Positions 60,388-64,000 of a stretch of 64,000 nt of DNA are shown here, in pieces. Each line of letters begins with the position of its first letter. Positions within the stretch are counted from its first letter, which is position 1. Origin of the DNA: JACVRX01 sp963831385 (GTDB lineage Bacteria > Actinomycetota > Actinomycetes > Jiangellales > Jiangellaceae); the NCBI GenBank assembly GCA_963831385.1, contig CAWHPW010000006.1, forward strand, positions 1 through 64,000, given 5' to 3'. The notes beneath the pieces are model-generated. The model was not told the DNA's origin, ran no database searches, and saw only the letters and a list, made by a program, of their open reading frames with translations. Both the position numbers and the translations under genes were made by a program.

Positions 60388-63300
60388 ATGGACACGCCGC
60401 TGTACCGACCAGTGCCCACTCAGGTCGACTTACCCGCCATGGAGCGCGAGATCCTCGCGTTCTGGCGTGAGCACGACACCTTCGCTCGGACCCTCAAGCT
60501 CAGTGCGGGCGGGCCCCGGTGGATCTTCTACGAAGGTCCCCCGACGGCCAACGGCCTGCCCGGCGCTCACCACGTGGAGGCGCGGGTCTTCAAGGACGTC
60601 TTCCCCCGCTACCGAACGATGAAGGGCTACCACGTCCCTCGGAAGGCCGGCTGGGACTGCCATGGACTCCCGGTGGAGATTGCCGTGGAGAGGGAACTGG
60701 GTTTCTCCGGCAAACCCGACATCGAGGCATTCGGGGTCGCGGCGTTCAATGCCAAGTGTCGGGAATCTGTCGAGCGCCACGTCGACGCGTTCGAAGAGAT
60801 GACCGAGCGGATGGGCTACTGGGTCGACACCAGCCAGGCCTACCGGACGATGGACCCGTCCTATGTCCAGAGCGTCTGGTGGTCGCTCAAGCAGGTGTTC
60901 GACCGCGGTCTGCTGGTGCAAGACCACCGGGTCGCGCCGTACTGCCCCCGATGCGGCACCGGATTGTCCGATCACGAACTCGCACTCGGTTATGAGACCG
61001 TCGTGGATCCGTCGGTCTACGTCCGGCTCCCGCTGACGTCCGGGCCGTTGGCCGGCGCGGCCGCGCTGCTGGTATGGACGACGACGCCGTGGACGCTGGT
61101 ATCGAACACTGCGGCGGCGGTCCATCCTGCGGTCACCTACGTGGCAGCCACTGACGGAATCGAGACGCTGGTGGTCGCCGAGCCGCTACTGGCATCGGCC
61201 TTGGGTGCGGACTGGACTGTGAAGAACCGCTTCACCGGCGCCGAGATGGAAGGCTGGCACTACGCGGCACCGTTCGAGTTGGTGGACATCTCCGACGCCC
61301 ATTACGTCGTCGTCGACGAGTATGTGACCACCGAGGACGGCACTGGGCTAGTCCACCAGGCGCCGGCGTTCGGAGCCGACGACCTGCGGGTGGGTCGCCG
61401 TTACGGCCTGCCGGTCGTCAACCCAATCCGTCCCGACGGAACATTCGCCGAGGACGTCCGGCTCGTCGGCGGGCAGTTCTTCAAGCATGCCGACGCGGTG
61501 CTGGTGAAGGACCTGGAGGCGCGCGGGCTCCTGCTTCGTCATACCGGCCACGAGCATGCCTATCCGCACTGCTGGCGCTGCCACACACCGCTGCTCTACT
61601 ACGCCCAGCCGTCGTGGTACATCAAGACGACCGCGATCAAGGACGCGCTGCTTCGTGAGAACGAGCGCACCTCCTGGTACCCCGAGACGATCAAGTGGGG
61701 CCGCTACGGCGAGTGGCTGCGGAACAACGTCGACTGGGCGCTCTCCCGGACTCGGTATTGGGGAACACCGCTGCCGGTGTGGCGATGCGAAACCGAGCCC
61801 AGCCATCTGGTCTGCGTCGGCTCTTTGGCCGAGCTATCCGACATCGCCGGTCGAGATCTGTCCGCGCTGGAACCGCACCGGCCGTACGTCGACGAAGTGA
61901 CTCTTCCGTGCCCGCACGGAGACGGGACAATGCGCCGGGAACCGTACGTCATCGATGCGTGGTACGACTCCGGGTCGATGCCGTTTGCGCAATGGGGATA
62001 CCCGCACGCAGCAGACAGCGCCGAGACCTTCAGCACGTCATACCCGGCGCAATACATCTGCGAGGGACTCGACCAGACGCGGGGCTGGTTCTACACCCTG
62101 ATGGCGGTCGGCACGCTGGTGTTCGACCGTTCGTCGTACGAGAACGTGCTCTGCCTCGGGCTGATCCTGGCCGACGACGGCCGGCGGATGAGCAAGCACC
62201 TGGGCAACATCCTCGAGCCGCTGCCGCTGATGGACCAGCACGGCGCCGACGGCGTCCGATGGTTCATGCTGGCGAGCGGATCGCCGTGGCTGCCGCGCCG
62301 GGTGGGCCACGCGTCGATCCAAGAAGGTGTGCGCAAGGTCCTGTTGACTTACTGGAACACGGTGGCGTTCCTGTCCCTCTACGGCAGGGCCAACAGGTGG
62401 TCACCAGCGGACGGGGCACCCGCACCCGCCGGGCGCTCGGTGCTCGACCGGTGGATCCTTTCAGAGCTCAACCGGCTGGTCAGAGATGTCGACGTGGCGT
62501 TGGACGGGTTCGACACACAGCGGGCGGGCGCCCGACTGACGGCATTCGTCGAGGACCTGTCCAACTGGTACGTGCGGCGGTCACGGCGCCGGTTCTGGGA
62601 CGGTGACCCCGCCGCCCTTGCCACGTTGCACGACTGTGTCGAGGTACTCACCCGCCTACTCGCCCCGATGGTGCCGTTCGTTACGGAGCGGGTCTGGCAG
62701 GACGTCGTCCGGCCGGTAGTGCCCGATGCCGCCGAGTCGGTACACATGGCGACCTGGCCCGAACCCGACGAGGCCGCCATCGACGAGACCCTGAGCGCGG
62801 ATGTCGCACTCGTCCGCAGGCTGGTCGAACTCGGCCGGGCCGCCCGCGCAGAGTCCGGCGTGCGCACCCGTCAGCCGCTCGCCCGCGCCCTCGTCGCCGC
62901 CCGCGGCTGGGGATCACTGCCCGCGGACCTTCGGGCCGAAATCGCCGATGAGCTCAACGTCGCCGAGGTGGCTTCTCTGGGTGAGTCCGAAGGTGAGCTC
63001 GTCGACCTGAGCGCCAAAGCGAACTTCCGCTCTCTCGGCCAGCGTTTCGGCAAGGACACCCCGCGAGTGGCCGCAGTGATCGCGGCCACAGATGCCAGTG
63101 AGCTCGCTGCCGCCATTCGCGGCGGTGGCCGGGCCACACTGCCCGTGGCCGATCTCGGTGACGTCGAGGTCGGCGCCGACGACGTCGTGCTCACTGAAAC
63201 GCCCCGCGAAGGCTGGGCGGTCGTTCGAGAAGGTGAGACGGTGGCGCTCGATCTCACCTTGACCGATGCCCTGCGCCGAGCCGGGTTGGCCCGAGAGGTC

Positions 63301-63543
63301 GTCCGGCTGGTTCAGGAGGCCCGGAAGGCCCGCGGCTACGACGTCACCGACCGAGTGGAAATTGCCTGGCAAGCAGACGGCGAGCTGGCTGCGGCGTTAG
63401 CCGAGTACGCCGACGCCGTGGCCACCGAGGTGTTGGCGACGACCGTTCACGACAGCCTCGCGGCCCTCGCCGACGAACCCGAACACAGCGACGCACAGCT
63501 CGGCCTGACCTTCCGCCTCCGCCGTGCTGACGGCGGCGGGTGA
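60388..63543 (+). CDS. ileS: Isoleucyl-tRNA synthetase
   Basis: IleS of 1051 residues, charging tRNA-Ile. Class I motifs: the HIGH variant GPPTANGLPGAHH near residue 50 and the KMSKS variant DGRRMSKHLGN. The editing domain (TTPWTLVSNTAAAVHP), WDCHGLPVEIAVERELG, the anticodon-binding domain (LSNWYVRRSRRRFWDGD) and a C-terminal DUF5915-like region are all present. It belongs to the longer, eukaryote-like branch common in actinobacteria. The start at 60388 follows the T-box. Confidence 0.98.
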   Translation: MDTPLYRPVPTQVDLPAMEREILAFWREHDTFARTLKLSAGGPRWIFYEGPPTANGLPGAHHVEARVFKDVFPRYRTMKGYHVPRKAGWDCHGLPVEIAVERELGFSGKPDIEAFGVAAFNAKCRESVERHVDAFEEMTERMGYWVDTSQAYRTMDPSYVQSVWWSLKQVFDRGLLVQDHRVAPYCPRCGTGLSDHELALGYETVVDPSVYVRLPLTSGPLAGAAALLVWTTTPWTLVSNTAAAVHPAVTYVAATDGIETLVVAEPLLASALGADWTVKNRFTGAEMEGWHYAAPFELVDISDAHYVVVDEYVTTEDGTGLVHQAPAFGADDLRVGRRYGLPVVNPIRPDGTFAEDVRLVGGQFFKHADAVLVKDLEARGLLLRHTGHEHAYPHCWRCHTPLLYYAQPSWYIKTTAIKDALLRENERTSWYPETIKWGRYGEWLRNNVDWALSRTRYWGTPLPVWRCETEPSHLVCVGSLAELSDIAGRDLSALEPHRPYVDEVTLPCPHGDGTMRREPYVIDAWYDSGSMPFAQWGYPHAADSAETFSTSYPAQYICEGLDQTRGWFYTLMAVGTLVFDRSSYENVLCLGLILADDGRRMSKHLGNILEPLPLMDQHGADGVRWFMLASGSPWLPRRVGHASIQEGVRKVLLTYWNTVAFLSLYGRANRWSPADGAPAPAGRSVLDRWILSELNRLVRDVDVALDGFDTQRAGARLTAFVEDLSNWYVRRSRRRFWDGDPAALATLHDCVEVLTRLLAPMVPFVTERVWQDVVRPVVPDAAESVHMATWPEPDEAAIDETLSADVALVRRLVELGRAARAESGVRTRQPLARALVAARGWGSLPADLRAEIADELNVAEVASLGESEGELVDLSAKANFRSLGQRFGKDTPRVAAVIAATDASELAAAIRGGGRATLPVADLGDVEVGADDVVLTETPREGWAVVREGETVALDLTLTDALRRAGLAREVVRLVQEARKARGYDVTDRVEIAWQADGELAAALAEYADAVATEVLATTVHDSLAALADEPEHSDAQLGLTFRLRRADGGG

Positions 63544-63548
63544 GGCAA

Positions 63549-64000
63549 TCAGCGCTGGTCGTCGTCGAGCAGGCTGGCGACGGATCGCAACGACCCACCG
63601 GTCGCCGCCGCCCCACTGGTCGCCATCGCCTCGGCGGGCGGCGGGGCCTCGTCGACGAGCGGTGCCGGTGCGCTGCCAGCGCCATCGGGAGTGCCCGAGG
63701 AGGTCTCGAGCTTGCGCAGCTCGCTTTCCAGATACGCCTTTAGCCGGCTGCGGTACTCCCGCTCGAAGGCCTTGAGGTTCTCGACCTGGCCCTCGAGGTG
63801 CTCCCGCTCGGCCTCGAGACGGCCCACGACCTGTTCGTGTCGCTGTTGAGCTTCCCGGTCCAACGTCTCGGCCCGGGAGCGCGCATCCTGCTCGATCTTG
63901 GTGACCTTCTCCGAGCTCTCGGCGTCAACTTCCGTAGCGCGCTGGCGAGCCTCTGCCAGCAGCTTGTCCGCCTCGACCTTGGCATCGGCGACCAACTCGT
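63549..64000 (-). CDS. DivIVA/Wag31-like coiled-coil protein, 5' end outside window
   Basis: The C-terminal 150 residues of a coiled-coil protein: repeated ADAKVEADKLLAEARQRATEV and KVTKIEQDARSRAETLDREAQQ, then VENLKAFEREYRSRLKAYLESELRKLE, the typical end of actinobacterial DivIVA (Wag31), a polar-growth scaffold. A Pro/Ala-rich tail and a final SLLDDDQR follow. The open frame continues past base 64000. It is convergent with ileS, 5 bases away. Confidence 0.85.
   Translation of the reverse strand, partial: ELVADAKVEADKLLAEARQRATEVDAESSEKVTKIEQDARSRAETLDREAQQRHEQVVGRLEAEREHLEGQVENLKAFEREYRSRLKAYLESELRKLETSSGTPDGAGSAPAPLVDEAPPPAEAMATSGAAATGGSLRSVASLLDDDQR

Overview
The window is a stretch of chromosome from a high-GC Gram-positive bacterium of the Actinomycetota. 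The evidence is a set of actinobacterial hallmarks: a CoaE-GrpB fusion, a PdtaR-type ANTAR regulator, a HAIR (HspR) operator, HGxxPAAW and Trp-associated membrane proteins in the trp operon, a PriA-type HisA with no trpF nearby, a DUF2567 protein, a DivIVA/Wag31-type coiled coil and an SD-sequestering ileS T-box. GTG starts and 4-base GTGA/ATGA overlaps are common. No prophage, integrase, transposase or CRISPR array was seen; this is mostly housekeeping DNA. The genus cannot be named from the sequence alone.

Layout. 1-9.9 kb: MBL-fold hydrolase (cut by the left edge), TerC behind a yybP-ykoY manganese riboswitch, MmcQ/YjbR, uvrB, coaE, Hsp20 with a HAIR operator, a lipoprotein, rpsA and a flippase-like membrane protein. 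10-14.8 kb: a lytic transglycosylase with a Thr-Pro tail, polA, DUF554. 14.9-20.4 kb: a branched-chain amino acid ABC transporter (livHMGF, plus a convergent substrate-binding protein) in which every gene is broken by single-base indels. 20.6-30.9 kb: a LivK-like lipoprotein coupled to a PdtaR-like regulator, an unusual tRNA with a CAA anticodon, pyk, gltD/gltB and a VIT1-family transporter. 31-32.1 kb: an AbiEi/DUF559 nuclease-like gene bracketed by two copies of an 88-89 bp palindromic element. 32.1-39.9 kb: hisI-trpE-(membrane proteins, winged helix)-trpC-trpB-trpA-DsbA-like-lgt, with a frameshift in trpE. 40-44.8 kb: septum-formation-type lipoprotein, heterodimeric ABC exporter, TIGR03085 protein. 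44.8-51.4 kb: hisD-C-B-H, a methyltransferase, then hisA-ridA-hisF. 51.5-56.1 kb: YbaK-type deacylase, DUF2567, dnaE. 56.3-57.5 kb: a degenerate DAHP-synthase/chorismate-mutase fusion preceded by a likely aromatic attenuator. 57.6-64 kb: rluD-like, lspA, a TraR/DksA protein with about 23 AKKAP repeats, ileS behind a T-box, and a DivIVA-like protein cut by the right edge.

Functionally the window joins amino-acid biosynthesis (Glu, Trp, His, part of aromatic), lipoprotein processing (lgt, lspA and several lipobox proteins), DNA replication and repair (polA, dnaE, uvrB) and translation (rpsA, ileS, tRNA, pseudouridine synthase, deacylase). Of most interest are the palindrome-flanked nuclease-like gene, the AmiC/AmiR-like pairing of a LivK-like lipoprotein with an ANTAR regulator, the predicted Phe/Tyr attenuator, the short-variable-loop tRNA with anticodon CAA, and the dense indels confined to the liv region, which may be an assembly fault.
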